The notes below the pieces were generated by a model. The model was not told the origin of the DNA, ran no database searches, and saw nothing but the letters and a program-made list of their open reading frames with translations. A stretch of 64,000 bases of DNA from Geminocystis sp. NIES-3708. Lineage in GTDB: Bacteria > Cyanobacteriota > Cyanobacteriia > Cyanobacteriales > Cyanobacteriaceae. Below are positions 37,970-48,112 of this stretch, one piece after another. Both the position numbers and the translations under genes were made by a program. Position 1 is the first letter of the stretch; every line of letters starts with the position of its first letter. The stretch lies in assembly GCF_001548095.1 (NCBI RefSeq), contig NZ_AP014815.1:2665656-2729655 (forward strand). The letters run 5' to 3'.

Positions 37970-38839
37970 TTAGTTCTCTAAATTATTAACAAGTGTTTCT
38001 GCAACAGAATTTGCTTTTCCTCGAAGTTGTTGTAAATCTTCACTATCAGATATTATATTTTTAAAAGTTGAATTCGCTAAAGCGATAAAATCCTCTTTGC
38101 TAATGGAAATAGGCTTATTTGAAATATCATTTTCTTTTCTGATGTCGGAAACTTCATGATTGACGAAACACAATACGGCACTAGCAAAAAAATGACCTCT
38201 AATATGATAACAAGGTAAATATTCTGTATATTTTTCTAATTCTTGGTCTAATAAATTGGTACAGATTTCAGATTGTTTTATAAAATTATTGATTTTTTCT
38301 TGATCAAAAATCGGCTTTTTACTTCTAGGACTTTTTAAAAATTGTAGACAATTATCTTTCAAACATTTTTGTCCTATATTATCTCTTTGAATAAGAAAAT
38401 CTAAAATCATTAATTTTTTGGTTTCCTGATTAAAATGATCTAGCCATTTTTCCACTTTGTCGATAGGGTATTCAGTTTCTTTTGATCTACATTGAATAAT
38501 TTGATAGATACTGTAAGATAACAAAATTATATTTTCAATACTATGAGTTTCCGTTTCTAATATTTTTGGATGTTTATAAAGTTTTCCTTGTAACTTTCGA
38601 TAATCACTATCTGTCGCAACTGCAAATTGAGAATTTTTTTCCTTAAGTAATATATCAATATATTTTTTTAATTCAGGGAAACCACCAACTGGTTTTAATT
38701 TACATTTATAACCATTTATTTTTTCAGGAAAAAACGAACTCCAAAAAAGTTTATCATCATTACCCTCAACATACACTAAATATTCACCTTTATAAAAAAT
38801 ATCTGCATTTTTAATTCCAGAAGAACTACGAGTAAACAT
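37970..38839 (-). CDS. ariB: DUF4435/TOPRIM protein, PARIS AriB-like nuclease
   Basis: A 289-residue soluble protein. The N-terminal YLVYVEGNDDKLFW (catalytic-type Glu25) and FAVATDSDYRKLQ (D77-x-D79) form a TOPRIM-like metal site, as in DUF4435 proteins. It is encoded 2 bp downstream of the AAA ATPase and must be co-transcribed and probably translationally coupled with it. In the described PARIS anti-phage system, AriB is a DUF4435 TOPRIM nuclease released by the ATPase AriA on sensing a phage anti-restriction protein, after which it cleaves a host tRNA. Function here is inferred from architecture; a generic DUF4435 effector of an OLD-like system is the alternative. Confidence 0.8.
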   Translation of the reverse strand: MFTRSSSGIKNADIFYKGEYLVYVEGNDDKLFWSSFFPEKINGYKCKLKPVGGFPELKKYIDILLKEKNSQFAVATDSDYRKLQGKLYKHPKILETETHSIENIILLSYSIYQIIQCRSKETEYPIDKVEKWLDHFNQETKKLMILDFLIQRDNIGQKCLKDNCLQFLKSPRSKKPIFDQEKINNFIKQSEICTNLLDQELEKYTEYLPCYHIRGHFFASAVLCFVNHEVSDIRKENDISNKPISISKEDFIALANSTFKNIISDSEDLQQLRGKANSVAETLVNNLEN

Positions 38840-38841
38840 TT

Positions 38842-40137
38842 TTAATGTACTATACCCTCCATATCAATAACTTTATTTCTGTAATCTGCTACAATATCAG
38901 GTGAATGAGTGGCAATAATTAATTGAGCATTAGGGTTTAATTCTCTAATCGCATTTATAAGTTTTTCTTGCCATTTAACATGAAGAGATAGTTCCGGTTC
39001 ATCAGCAATAAATATTACATTCCTTTTTTCTTGAAGTAGAGCTTCCAAAAACTGAATTAGTAATTGTTTTTCTCCAGAAGATAACTGATTCCAAGGAAAA
39101 TATTCATCTTTATTATCAATTAAGTAAAATGATAACTCACTTGTTTTTTTTTCGTAAATTATTTTCTTTTTTGTAACAAAATTATTAAGTATTTTAAAAA
39201 AGTTATCTCTAGCTTCAGTTATTTTATTTTTTTCTTTTTCTGATTCATTTAATAAATCAATAATACGGTTTGTTCTGTAAAATAGAGGAATTGCAAATAC
39301 ATCATCAGTATTTTCACTTTGATTATTCTCAACTCTTAATCCTTCTATTCCTGTCTTGATTTTTTCAATATGTTTATCAATATCATTCTTTCTATCTTTA
39401 ATTCCTAATTCTTCAAATGCTTTATATATTTTGTTTTTTTGTTCTTCTAAAGTTGAGCCTTGATTTTCTATCTTTTTTCTGTCAAATTTGTCAAAATCTT
39501 CACTGTAAAGAAGAGATAAAAGAGTTTGTTTTTGAAAATCATTAGATATTTCATTCAATCTTGTTTCTAGTTTTAATTGATAAGATGAAAGTCTATTCAG
39601 TAATTTTTTCAATCTTTCATCGACGGCAGATATTGATTGAATAGAGTCATTTTCATTTTCCAAATTATATGAATGTCTGTAAACAGAAATTTCAGAAACT
39701 TCTACTATTTTATATAATTCTTTCTTTAACTCAATATATTGGTCTCTATAAGGACGATGCATTCTACCATATAAAAATCTATCATTTACAACTCTTGTTG
39801 TTCTTGACAAAATGCTTACATCTATAAATAGATCATATGATTTTTGACTAATTTTATATTGATAATGGTTAACTGGTATGTTCTCTTTTGAGTGGTTAAT
39901 AACTCTGATAGTTTTAGCTTTTTTATTATTTATATCTATTAACCTAATAACAATCTCATCAAATGATAATCTTGCTAATTGATAAAAATCAACATTAAGA
40001 ACTGCACTAATACTATTTACAAAAGTTGTTTTTCCAGTACCATTTTCGCCAATGAAAATAGTAACATCTTTATCAATTTTTGTTGAGGCTATTTGTCTTC
40101 CCCAAAATCCTTTAATCTCTACACTTTGAATAATCAT
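38842..40137 (-). CDS. ariA: AAA/ABC-type ATPase, PARIS AriA-like sensor
   Basis: A 431-residue AAA_15/AAA_21-type ATPase with an ABC-like head. Walker A is IGENGTGKTTF (residues 29-39), the signature LSSGEKQLL (352-360), Walker B VIFIADEPELSLH (374-386), and the switch histidine lies in IIATHSPDIVAD. Between the halves lies a charged, helical insertion (about residues 140-340). It opens IIQSVEIKGFWG, as in SMC/OLD-like recombination ATPases. The gene is first of a two-gene unit followed 2 bp later by the DUF4435 gene. In PARIS, AriA assembles as a scaffold that holds AriB inactive until triggered. The AT-rich composition differs little from its neighbours. Confidence 0.82.
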   Translation of the reverse strand: MIIQSVEIKGFWGRQIASTKIDKDVTIFIGENGTGKTTFVNSISAVLNVDFYQLARLSFDEIVIRLIDINNKKAKTIRVINHSKENIPVNHYQYKISQKSYDLFIDVSILSRTTRVVNDRFLYGRMHRPYRDQYIELKKELYKIVEVSEISVYRHSYNLENENDSIQSISAVDERLKKLLNRLSSYQLKLETRLNEISNDFQKQTLLSLLYSEDFDKFDRKKIENQGSTLEEQKNKIYKAFEELGIKDRKNDIDKHIEKIKTGIEGLRVENNQSENTDDVFAIPLFYRTNRIIDLLNESEKEKNKITEARDNFFKILNNFVTKKKIIYEKKTSELSFYLIDNKDEYFPWNQLSSGEKQLLIQFLEALLQEKRNVIFIADEPELSLHVKWQEKLINAIRELNPNAQLIIATHSPDIVADYRNKVIDMEGIVH

Positions 40138-40298
40138 AACATTCTGTTACATATAACTAATTTATGGATATACAACGGTTAATATAACAAATCTAATATA
40201 TAGTATTTCTAACCATGATTAACATACATACAAAAAAGTAAATTTCCCACAACTATTCTATTTAGGGGAATAAAAATGTTTTTTATACCAGAGAAAAT

Positions 40299-40769
40299 AT
40301 GTTAATTTTAATGCTTATGCACAAATTCTTGTCGGGTAGATTAAATTATTCTCAGGCTTGTGCAGAACTAGAAATGCTTAAACAACGAGAACCAAATTTC
40401 ACAGACTCAAATATTCAAAGCCCTTATCTCTTATCCCATGATGAAGATCACAGAATTGTAATTATGGATTTTGAGATCAGTAAGAGAAAAAAATGCTTAA
40501 AACAAGGGTATCCTGTCATGCCGATTTGGTTAGATGAGATTCATTCCTTGTTAACAGAAAAGCTAGATCAAGTTTCTTATAAAACCGATCCTGAACGAAA
40601 AAGACAAAAGGCAGAGCAAATGGAATGCGAAGTTACGACTAGAAAGAATCGTATTGATCAGATTTTATTGGCTTTAAGATGGAATATACTCCTCATCTTG
40701 ATAGTTTTCAATTATTTAGTTATGAGGTTAGTGTCAAGAATATATCTACGAACTCAGGTTAAAATATGA
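40299..40769 (+). pseudogene. Unrecognised ORF, probably frameshifted
   Basis: A 156-residue open frame without recognised domains. The first 127 residues are polar and protein-like (LNYSQACAELEMLKQREP, MDFEISKRKKCLKQGYP, YKTDPERKRQKAEQME). The last 30 turn abruptly hydrophobic (WNILLILIVFNYLVMRLV). From about 40677 another frame reads KMEYTPHLDSFQLFSYEVSV and ends at a TAA near 40766, a more natural continuation. A frameshift near 40675 would explain this. It lies between the PARIS-like cassette and leuS and could be remnant DNA from the same accessory insertion. Confidence 0.5.
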
Positions 40770-40812
40770 GATCGACTAAATTAAATAATTATAGATATTC
40801 CAATAATATTTT

Positions 40813-43389
40813 ATGCAAACTCCCTATACTCCTAGTGATATAGAGTCTAAATGGCAACAACAATGGTCAGATATTGGACTTTATGATACTGACGAAAACC
40901 CTACAAAACCTAAATTTTATGCCCTTTCTATGTTTCCTTATCCATCAGGAAAATTGCATATGGGTCATGTCCGTAACTATGTTATTACTGATGTTATTGC
41001 CCGTTTTAAAAGAATGCAAGGACATCGAGTATTACATCCAATGGGGTGGGATGCTTTCGGTTTACCTGCGGAAAATGCCGCCATTGATAGAGGTATTCCC
41101 CCAGCTAAATGGACTTTTGAAAATATTTCTCAAATGCGATCTCAACTACAAGAGTTAGGTTTATCAATCGATTGGAGTCGAGAAGTTGCTACTTGTTCAC
41201 CAGAATATTATAAATGGACACAGTGGTTATTTTTACAATTTTTAGACGCAGGATTAGCTTATCAACGAGAAGCTGCGGTAAATTGGGATCCTATAGATCA
41301 AACTGTACTAGCAAATGAGCAAGTTGACGCTGACGGTTATTCATGGCGTAGCGGAGCAAAAGTTGAACGTAAATTATTAAGACAGTGGTTTTTGAAAATT
41401 ACTGATTATGCCGAACAGCTATTAAATGACTTACAACAGTTACAAGGTTGGCCCGAACGAGTAAAAACTATGCAGGAAAACTGGATAGGAAAGTCTGTAG
41501 GAGCTTATTTAGAGTTTCCTGTTGTGGGAACAGATGAAAAAATAGCCGTCTTTACAACCCGTCCTGACACTGTCTATGGAGTCACTTATGTAGTACTCGC
41601 TCCTGAACATCCTTTAACCCAAATTGTCACGACACCTGAGAAAAAAGAAGCTGTAGAAGCCTTTATCCAAGAAGTCAGTAATGAAAGTGAAATCGATCGC
41701 ACGGCGGATGATAAACCCAAAAAAGGTAAATTTACTGGGGGTAAAGCTATCAACCCTTTTACGGGTGAAGAAATACCTATTTTAATCGCTAACTATGTGT
41801 TGTATGAATATGGTACTGGTGCAGTCATGGGTGTACCAGCTCACGATGTGCGAGACTTTAAATTTGCTAAAGAAAACGATTTACCAATAAAAGTAGTAAT
41901 TTTACCTGATGACGCTGATAATTCTGATATTTGCTTATTAGAAGCATACACTGAGGCAGGAATAATGATTAATTCTGGTGGCTTTAATGGTATGAATTCC
42001 GTAAAAGGTAAAGAAGAAGTAATCAGATTAGCAGAAAATAATGATTATGGTAAAAAACGTATTCAATATCGCCTTAGAGATTGGTTGATTTCCCGTCAAC
42101 GTTACTGGGGGTGTCCGATTCCTGTCATTCACTGCGAAGATTGTGGCACAGTGCCAGTTCCTAGTTCGGATTTACCAGTTAAATTGCCTGAGCAAGTAGA
42201 ATTTTCTGGGCGTGGTCCTTCACCTTTAGCTAAACTAAATGATTGGGTAAATGTGTCTTGTCCGAAATGTGGCAAACCCGCTAAACGAGAAACAGACACT
42301 ATGGATACTTTCATTGACTCTTCATGGTATTTTTTGCGTTATACCGATGCCACGAACCAAGATGAGCCTTTTAACGTTGATAGAGTTAATGATTGGATGG
42401 GAGTGGATCAGTACGTAGGAGGAATAGAACACGCAATCTTACATTTACTTTATTCTCGTTTTTTCACAAAAGTAGTGCGTGATCGAGGTTTAGTCAATGT
42501 TGATGAGCCTTTCAAGCGTTTATTGACTCAAGGCATGGTGCAGGGTTTAACTTATAAAACTCGTCAAACTGGTAAGTATATTACCCCAGACCAGATCATT
42601 TATAAAAATGGCGAATGTCGGCATCAAGAAACTAATGAACCCGTTGCTACTTTTTATGAAAAGATGTCAAAATCTAAATATAACGGAGTTGATCCACAAA
42701 TAGTGTTATCTAAATATGGTGCTGATACGGCAAGGATGTTTATCTTATTTAAAGCACCTCCTGAGAAAGATTTAGAGTGGCAAGACGCTGATGTAGAAGG
42801 GCAATTTCGTTTTTTAAATCGGGTTTGGTTACTAATAAATGAGTTTATTGAAAATCCTAATTCTGCTAAAGATAAAACCTTTGATAAAAGTAAGCTGACG
42901 AAGGAAGAAAAAGACTTACGCAGAGCAATTCACACCGCAATTAAAGAAATTTCAGAAGACTTAAATGATGATTATCAATTTAATACGGCAGTTTCTGAGC
43001 TGATGAAACTAAGCAACGCTTTGAGAGATTATAATATTAAAAACTCTCCTGTTTTTCTCGAAGGAATTGAAACTTTAATTTTACTTTTAGCACCCTTTGC
43101 TCCTCACATTAGCGAAGAATTATGGCAATTATTAGGTAATAATGAATCAGTGCATTTACAATCATGGTTAACGTTAGATAATGATGCTTTAATTGTCGAT
43201 GAAATTACCTTAGTTATTCAAATTATGGGTAAAACTAGAGGCACAATTTGCGTACCAGCTTCCGCAACTAAAGAGGAATTAGAAACCTTTGCGAAACAAT
43301 CTGATATTGCCAAAAAACATATTGGTGATAAAACGATTAAAAAAGTAATTGTCGTACCGAATAAATTGGTTAATTTCGTAATAAGTTAG
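40813..43389 (+). CDS. leuS: Leucyl-tRNA synthetase
   Basis: An 858-residue class I synthetase of the bacterial LeuRS type that charges tRNA-Leu in the cytoplasm. The HIGH-type motif is in [17 protein letters not shown]. The CP1 editing domain (about residues 220-420) has [24 protein letters not shown] zinc-type CxxC pair appears in [11 protein letters not shown] and CPKCGKP, and [12 protein letters not shown] is the KMSKS motif. The C-terminal anticodon-binding region is complete. A clear intrinsic terminator follows the stop. Confidence 0.98.
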   Translation: MQTPYTPSDIESKWQQQWSDIGLYDTDENPTKPKFYALSMFPYPSGKLHMGHVRNYVITDVIARFKRMQGHRVLHPMGWDAFGLPAENAAIDRGIPPAKWTFENISQMRSQLQELGLSIDWSREVATCSPEYYKWTQWLFLQFLDAGLAYQREAAVNWDPIDQTVLANEQVDADGYSWRSGAKVERKLLRQWFLKITDYAEQLLNDLQQLQGWPERVKTMQENWIGKSVGAYLEFPVVGTDEKIAVFTTRPDTVYGVTYVVLAPEHPLTQIVTTPEKKEAVEAFIQEVSNESEIDRTADDKPKKGKFTGGKAINPFTGEEIPILIANYVLYEYGTGAVMGVPAHDVRDFKFAKENDLPIKVVILPDDADNSDICLLEAYTEAGIMINSGGFNGMNSVKGKEEVIRLAENNDYGKKRIQYRLRDWLISRQRYWGCPIPVIHCEDCGTVPVPSSDLPVKLPEQVEFSGRGPSPLAKLNDWVNVSCPKCGKPAKRETDTMDTFIDSSWYFLRYTDATNQDEPFNVDRVNDWMGVDQYVGGIEHAILHLLYSRFFTKVVRDRGLVNVDEPFKRLLTQGMVQGLTYKTRQTGKYITPDQIIYKNGECRHQETNEPVATFYEKMSKSKYNGVDPQIVLSKYGADTARMFILFKAPPEKDLEWQDADVEGQFRFLNRVWLLINEFIENPNSAKDKTFDKSKLTKEEKDLRRAIHTAIKEISEDLNDDYQFNTAVSELMKLSNALRDYNIKNSPVFLEGIETLILLLAPFAPHISEELWQLLGNNESVHLQSWLTLDNDALIVDEITLVIQIMGKTRGTICVPASATKEELETFAKQSDIAKKHIGDKTIKKVIVVPNKLVNFVIS

Positions 43390-43393
43390 CTTT

Positions 43394-43425
43394 AAATCCC
43401 CAGAGTTGGGGATTTTACTTTTTAA
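43394..43425 (+). terminator. Rho-independent terminator of leuS
   Basis: AAATCCCC (43394-43401) pairs perfectly with GGGGATTT (43408-43415) around AGAGTT. It is followed by T-rich TTACTTTTT and lies five bases after the leuS stop. Confidence 0.85.
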
Positions 43426-43639
43426 ATAGAGTCTAATCTATGATTAATCTGAGTTTTATATGAAATAGATTATGATTGACTCTTGTCTACAAACTAATAT
43501 GTTTTAAAATTTAGAAAAGTTAAATAAATAATATTTCTCATAGATAAACAGTCTTTATTAATGATCATGTGAACACTTAAACATATAAGAATTTTATCAA
43601 TTTCGTTATAATAAAAGACTGTTAACATTGAGATTATTT

Positions 43640-44620
43640 ATGATTCTTTTTAAATATAAATTAATTAATTTTTTATTAATTTTAACCATTTTAAATTTAA
43701 TAGGATGTAACCAAACTAAAGTAATCGAAAATGATGCTCTCTCCCCTGAGATAAAAATTGATAATGAAAAATCAAAAATAACAGAAGGAAAACTTAATTT
43801 AACAGTTAGTATCTTGCCTCAAAAATATTTTGTTGAAAAAATAGGAGGAGAATTAGTAACTGTAAATGTTATGGTTGAACCTGGTATGTCCGCAGAAACT
43901 TACGAGCCTTTACCTCAACAACTCAGTAATTTAAGTAAATCATCGGCTTATATTAGTATCGGTGTTCCTTTTGAACAGACTTGGCTAGAAAAGATTAAAT
44001 CGGCGAATACGAATATACCTATTATTAATTCTGGGGCAGGTATTGACAAAATACCTATGATTGGGCATCATCACGATCATGAAGAAATCGACGAACATCA
44101 TCACGAGCAAGAAGGAGAAAAAATAGAAGCAGAAAATCTTGATCCTCATATTTGGTTATCTCCTAAATTAGCCAAAATTCAAGCCAAAAATATTTATCAA
44201 GAGTTAGTAAAACTAGACCCTAAAAATCAAACAATATATAAAGAAAATTTAGATAAATTTATTATTGAAATTGAAGATTTAGATCAACAAATAACTGACA
44301 AATTTGCAAATATAAATAAACGTAAATTCGTAATTTATCATCCAGCATGGGGTTACTTTGCGAAAGATTATAATTTACAACAAATACCTATAGAATTTGA
44401 AGGACAAGAAGCTACTACGGCGGAATTAGTAAACTTAGTTAAAGAAGCAAAATCAGATAATATTACTGTTATTTTTGCTCAACCCCAATTCAGTTCTAAA
44501 ACTGTTGATACTTTGGCAAAAGAGATAGGAGGAGAAGTTGTTTTACTGGATGATTTAGCCGAAAATTGGTCAGAAAATCTCTTAGATGTTGCCGATAAAT
44601 TAGCACAATCAATGAAATAA
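43640..44620 (+). CDS. znuA: Zinc ABC transporter substrate-binding lipoprotein
   Basis: About 326 residues. The N-terminal lipoprotein signal ends LNLIGCNQ, placing the protein on the periplasmic face of the membrane. It is a cluster A-I metal receptor with QKYFVEKIGGELVTVNVMVEPGMSAETYEP. A His-rich metal loop GHHHDHEEIDEHHHEQEG (about residues 138-155) and NLDPHIWLSPK supply ligands, and FVIYHPAWGYFAKDY completes the site. The His-rich loop indicates zinc rather than manganese. ATG 43640 is preferred to a TTG four codons upstream. It is the first gene of znuA-znuC-znuB, with znuC starting 12 bp after its stop. Confidence 0.94.
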   Translation: MILFKYKLINFLLILTILNLIGCNQTKVIENDALSPEIKIDNEKSKITEGKLNLTVSILPQKYFVEKIGGELVTVNVMVEPGMSAETYEPLPQQLSNLSKSSAYISIGVPFEQTWLEKIKSANTNIPIINSGAGIDKIPMIGHHHDHEEIDEHHHEQEGEKIEAENLDPHIWLSPKLAKIQAKNIYQELVKLDPKNQTIYKENLDKFIIEIEDLDQQITDKFANINKRKFVIYHPAWGYFAKDYNLQQIPIEFEGQEATTAELVNLVKEAKSDNITVIFAQPQFSSKTVDTLAKEIGGEVVLLDDLAENWSENLLDVADKLAQSMK

Positions 44621-44632
44621 AAAGAAAAGATA

Positions 44633-45400
44633 ATGAGTGAAGTGATAAACTTATCAAATATTTGTGTAAATTATGGTAAAAATAATGTCTTAGAAAATAT
44701 TAATTTACAGGTAAAAGAATTAGATTTTATTGGTATCATTGGACCAAATGGTGGAGGAAAAACTACTTTATTAAAAACATTATTAGGATTAATTACTCCT
44801 AAAACTGGGACAATTTCGATCATGAATTATCCTGTTTCTCAAGGTAGAAAATATATTGGTTATGTGCCTCAAGTTTTAGAATTTGATCGCAGTTTTCCTA
44901 TTTTAGTAGAAGACGTGGTGAAAATGGGCAGATTATCAAAAAGTAAGCTATTTCACCGTTATAATTCCGAAGACGAAAAAATTATTACCCATTGTTTAGC
45001 ACAAGTAGGAATGCTAGAATTGCGATCTCGGTCTATTAGCGAATTATCTGGAGGAGAAAGACAAAGGGTTTATATTGCCCGTGCTTTAGCTAGTAAACCT
45101 CATATATTATTATTAGATGAACCTACTGCCAATGTTGACTCAAAAATTCAGAATAGCATTTATGAACTACTAAGAGAGCTTAATGAGTACATGACTATTT
45201 TGCTTATTTCCCATGATTTAGGAGTAGTTTCTTCCTACGTTAAAACTATTGCTTGTTTAAATCGGACACTACATTATCATCAAGACAAATTAATTACTCC
45301 TCAAATGATTCAGGAAACTTATCAATGTCCCATTGATTTAATTGCTCATGGTGTGCCTCATCGCATCTTACCAGAACATAATCATAAATTAAAAAAGTAA
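44633..45400 (+). CDS. znuC: Zinc ABC transporter ATP-binding protein
   Basis: A 255-residue ABC ATPase. Walker A is IGPNGGGKTTLLK, the Q-loop GYVPQVLEF, signature LSGGERQRVYIARAL, Walker B ILLLDEPTANVD and the H-loop LISHDLGVV. It couples ATP hydrolysis to metal import with ZnuA and ZnuB. The position between the receptor and permease genes settles the assignment to zinc/manganese-type uptake. Confidence 0.95.
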   Translation: MSEVINLSNICVNYGKNNVLENINLQVKELDFIGIIGPNGGGKTTLLKTLLGLITPKTGTISIMNYPVSQGRKYIGYVPQVLEFDRSFPILVEDVVKMGRLSKSKLFHRYNSEDEKIITHCLAQVGMLELRSRSISELSGGERQRVYIARALASKPHILLLDEPTANVDSKIQNSIYELLRELNEYMTILLISHDLGVVSSYVKTIACLNRTLHYHQDKLITPQMIQETYQCPIDLIAHGVPHRILPEHNHKLKK

Positions 45401-45463
45401 ATTTGTAAGTATTTCTCCTAATTTCTACCTTCATTAAAAAAACTTTTTCATCACACCCTTATT

Positions 45464-46267
45464 ATGATTGAGATTTTACAACTTGAATTTATGCAAAATG
45501 CCATTACTGCAGGTGTATTAGTTAGTATTGCCTGTGGTATTATCGGTACTTTTGTTGTCGTTAACCGCATTGTTTTTATTAGCGGTGGTATCGCCCATGC
45601 CGCTTATGGAGGTATCGGTTTAGGTTATTTTTTCCGTTTTAATCCTATGATAGGTGCGATCGCCTTTGCGGTATTTTCGGGGTTAGCCATGGCATGGGTA
45701 GAAAAAAATACGAAAGAAAGAGCAGATACGATTATTGGCACAATGTGGGCGATAGGTATGGGAATCGGAATTATTTTGATTGACTTAACCAAAGGATACA
45801 AAGCCAATTTGATGAGCTATCTTTTCGGTAGTATTTTAGCAGTGCCTAAAAGTGACTTATTAATTATGGCAGTTTTAGACGTGATTATCGTGGGGATGGT
45901 GTGCTTATTTTATAAGGAATTATTAGCAATTTCTTTTGATCCTGTTTTTGCTACAACTAGAAATATTCCCGTTAATGCTCTATATCTAATGTTAATCAGT
46001 GCGATCGCCTTAACTATTGTCATGGTAATGCAAGTGGTAGGCTTAATCATGGTAATTGCTTTACTAACCATTCCTGCCGCCGTTGCCAATCAATTTGTGC
46101 AGGAAATTAAACAGATGATGGTATTAAGTAGTATTTTGGGAGTGTTATTTATATTAATTGGCTTATGGCTTTCCTATGCTTTTAATTTAACTTCTGGTGC
46201 AACGATTATTGTGGTATCAGGATTAGCTTATTTTCTAAGTTTAGGTGTAAAAACTATTCATAATTAG
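45464..46267 (+). CDS. znuB: Zinc ABC transporter permease
   Basis: A 267-residue permease of the ABC-3 family with about 7-8 transmembrane helices. It opens with LEFMQNAITAGVLVSIACGIIGTFVVVNRIVFISGGIAHAAYGG, the conserved first helices, and contains NIPVNALYLMLISAIALTIVMVMQVVGLIMVIALLTIPAA, typical of ZnuB/MntB. It is the last gene of the znu unit. A palindrome-bearing repeat (46312-46460) follows instead of an obvious terminator. Confidence 0.94.
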   Translation: MIEILQLEFMQNAITAGVLVSIACGIIGTFVVVNRIVFISGGIAHAAYGGIGLGYFFRFNPMIGAIAFAVFSGLAMAWVEKNTKERADTIIGTMWAIGMGIGIILIDLTKGYKANLMSYLFGSILAVPKSDLLIMAVLDVIIVGMVCLFYKELLAISFDPVFATTRNIPVNALYLMLISAIALTIVMVMQVVGLIMVIALLTIPAAVANQFVQEIKQMMVLSSILGVLFILIGLWLSYAFNLTSGATIIVVSGLAYFLSLGVKTIHN

Positions 46268-46311
46268 AGTCTGCTGAAAATCAATAAACAGACTACATTG
46301 CACAAAAAGTG

Positions 46312-46460
46312 AGCAGTTTTAGCAAGGGGTTTAAACCCCTTGTTTAATCAAATCAAAAAATGGGTAAGTAGTATACCTAAATTCTAATCATGAAAGTCAT
46401 TAAAACTTTGCCTATGCTTCCTACCCTCACGAAAAAACCTTTTCAGCAACCCCTAATTTA
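46312..46460 (+). repeat. Palindrome-bearing interspersed repeat, copy 2
   Basis: About 150 bp aligned to the inverted copy at 27691-27852, including the perfect palindrome AAGGGGTTTAAACCCCTT (46324-46341), CATTAAAACTTTGCC and a terminal CAGCAACCCC. It lies between the convergent znuB and tldD genes. Confidence 0.75.
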
Positions 46461-46525
46461 TTCTTACCTCCAAACTGGGGAAATCAAGAATGGGGTAAGT
46501 TTTGTAATTGTTAATTATTAATTAT

Positions 46526-47962
46526 TTACCCTCCGCCGAAAACTTGAATATCTTTAAAAGCACATACAGGCGAAGCATGACCGACATTTATTGATTGATT
46601 AGGCTCACCTTTACCGCAATAGGGTGTACCATAAAATTCACGAGTTGAACTATCTCCCACATGAATTAGATTATGCCAAAAATGTTGGGTAACTCCTCGA
46701 TAATTAGGATTCCGAAGGGTTTTTGTGAGTTTTCCATTTTCGATTAACCGTGCATATTCACAGCCGAATTGAAATTTATTGCGATAATCATCAATTGACC
46801 ATGATTTATTAGATTCCATATAAACTCCATGATCGATGGAACTGATAATATCATTAAAACTACTATTCCCCGATTCTAAGTTTAAATTAGCCATGCGATC
46901 AATCGGTGCACGATTCCAAGAAGATGATCTAAAATTGGCAACACCCAGTACATTTGCTCTTGCTTGACTTTCTAAACTACCTAACCCTCGCAATAAAATT
47001 CCATCTTTGATTAAATACTCTTTTTCCGCCTTTAAACCCGCATCATCAAAACCATAACTAGCTAATTCCCCTTGTACGGTAGGATCAAAGGTAATATTCA
47101 TGATAGACGAACCATAGGCTAAATTACCAAAATCTGATAACTTGACAAAACTACTACCAGCATAATTACGTTCATCCCCCAAAATTCGATCTAACTCTAA
47201 CGGATGTCCGATACTTTCATGGATTTGTAGCATCATTTGATCAGGTGCTAAAACTAAAGTAGTGATAATATCAGGGCATTCAGAGGCATAAAGTAACTCT
47301 ATGGCTTCCTCTCCGATACGTTTTGCCCGAAGTAAAGTCGTTTCAGGGTTAAAAACCTCCTTTCCTCCTTGATAACATCTAGCCATCATGCCGTTGTCTG
47401 TGCGTTTTTGCACAACATTATCTTCTTGGGCAGTGGCTTCATAATCCGTGGCAGCTAACGAAAATTCTTGATGAATATTTGCACCGTTACTACTGACAAA
47501 ATGATGTTGAATCTCGCTAATTTGTGCCATTGCCGTAGCTTTGACGATTTTATCAGATACTTTTAACGCATGACAAGTTTGTATTAATAAATCATTTAAT
47601 TCTTGATGGTTTAATAAACTAGCTGAATCTTTTACGGGAGATTTATAGTTACCTTTGGTGGGAGGGCGAATATCAGTGTTAAATTGGAATATACCCCAAT
47701 TATTAATACTTTTTGCCTGTTTTTGTGCAATTTCAACGGCTTCTTGAATATTAGCTTGATCTAGTCTATTGGTAGCACAGTAACCCATTTGCCCATTTAT
47801 CATTACTTCCACCATCACCCCATTCGTAAAATTTCTGCCATTACTTTGGGGTTTCCCATCTCGAAAAACTCTAGTAGTAGTAGTTTCCCTAACTTGTCTT
47901 AAACCTACCCAATCAGCATTAATTTTGAGATTATTTAAGGTTTTTTCTAAATCAAATATCAT
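46526..47962 (-). CDS. tldD: TldD/PmbA family metalloprotease, TldD-type
   Basis: A 478-residue cytoplasmic protein. The metal-binding HExxxH-type motif is in MLQIHESIGHPLELDRILGDERNYAGSSF, which marks the catalytic TldD subunit. The other subunit, PmbA/TldE, lacks it. The N-terminal segment VRETTTTRVFRDGKPQSN and C-terminal GEPNQSINVGHASPVCAFKDIQVFGGG are conserved in the family. TldD and TldE together degrade unfolded peptides and process ribosomal peptides. No pmbA gene lies adjacent, as is usual in cyanobacteria. It is divergent from ald. Confidence 0.92.
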   Translation of the reverse strand: MIFDLEKTLNNLKINADWVGLRQVRETTTTRVFRDGKPQSNGRNFTNGVMVEVMINGQMGYCATNRLDQANIQEAVEIAQKQAKSINNWGIFQFNTDIRPPTKGNYKSPVKDSASLLNHQELNDLLIQTCHALKVSDKIVKATAMAQISEIQHHFVSSNGANIHQEFSLAATDYEATAQEDNVVQKRTDNGMMARCYQGGKEVFNPETTLLRAKRIGEEAIELLYASECPDIITTLVLAPDQMMLQIHESIGHPLELDRILGDERNYAGSSFVKLSDFGNLAYGSSIMNITFDPTVQGELASYGFDDAGLKAEKEYLIKDGILLRGLGSLESQARANVLGVANFRSSSWNRAPIDRMANLNLESGNSSFNDIISSIDHGVYMESNKSWSIDDYRNKFQFGCEYARLIENGKLTKTLRNPNYRGVTQHFWHNLIHVGDSSTREFYGTPYCGKGEPNQSINVGHASPVCAFKDIQVFGGG

Positions 47963-48112
47963 AATCTTCTTTTGAAATCTCAGATAAACTAAATATTCTT
48001 TTCAACAATATTGCTTATTATAACTAGCAATTCTGAACTCACTTATTTATTATTTCAAGGATTAAAGGATTTATAATTTAACATTGATCAAAAATTCTCA
48101 CAAAAAATAAAA

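Noticed and set aside
37970-40137. Absence of the HIP1 octamer GCGATCGC in the PARIS-like cassette as a sign of recent transfer
   Set aside because: HIP1 is also absent from other long stretches with clear host genes, for example about 11-22.6 kb, so its absence over 2 kb has little weight.
43590-43635. Possible Zur box upstream of znuA (TTTTAT...ATAAAA inverted repeat)
   Set aside because: The half-sites are only AT runs, spaced poorly, and do not match the TGATAAT-type consensus well enough to support a call.
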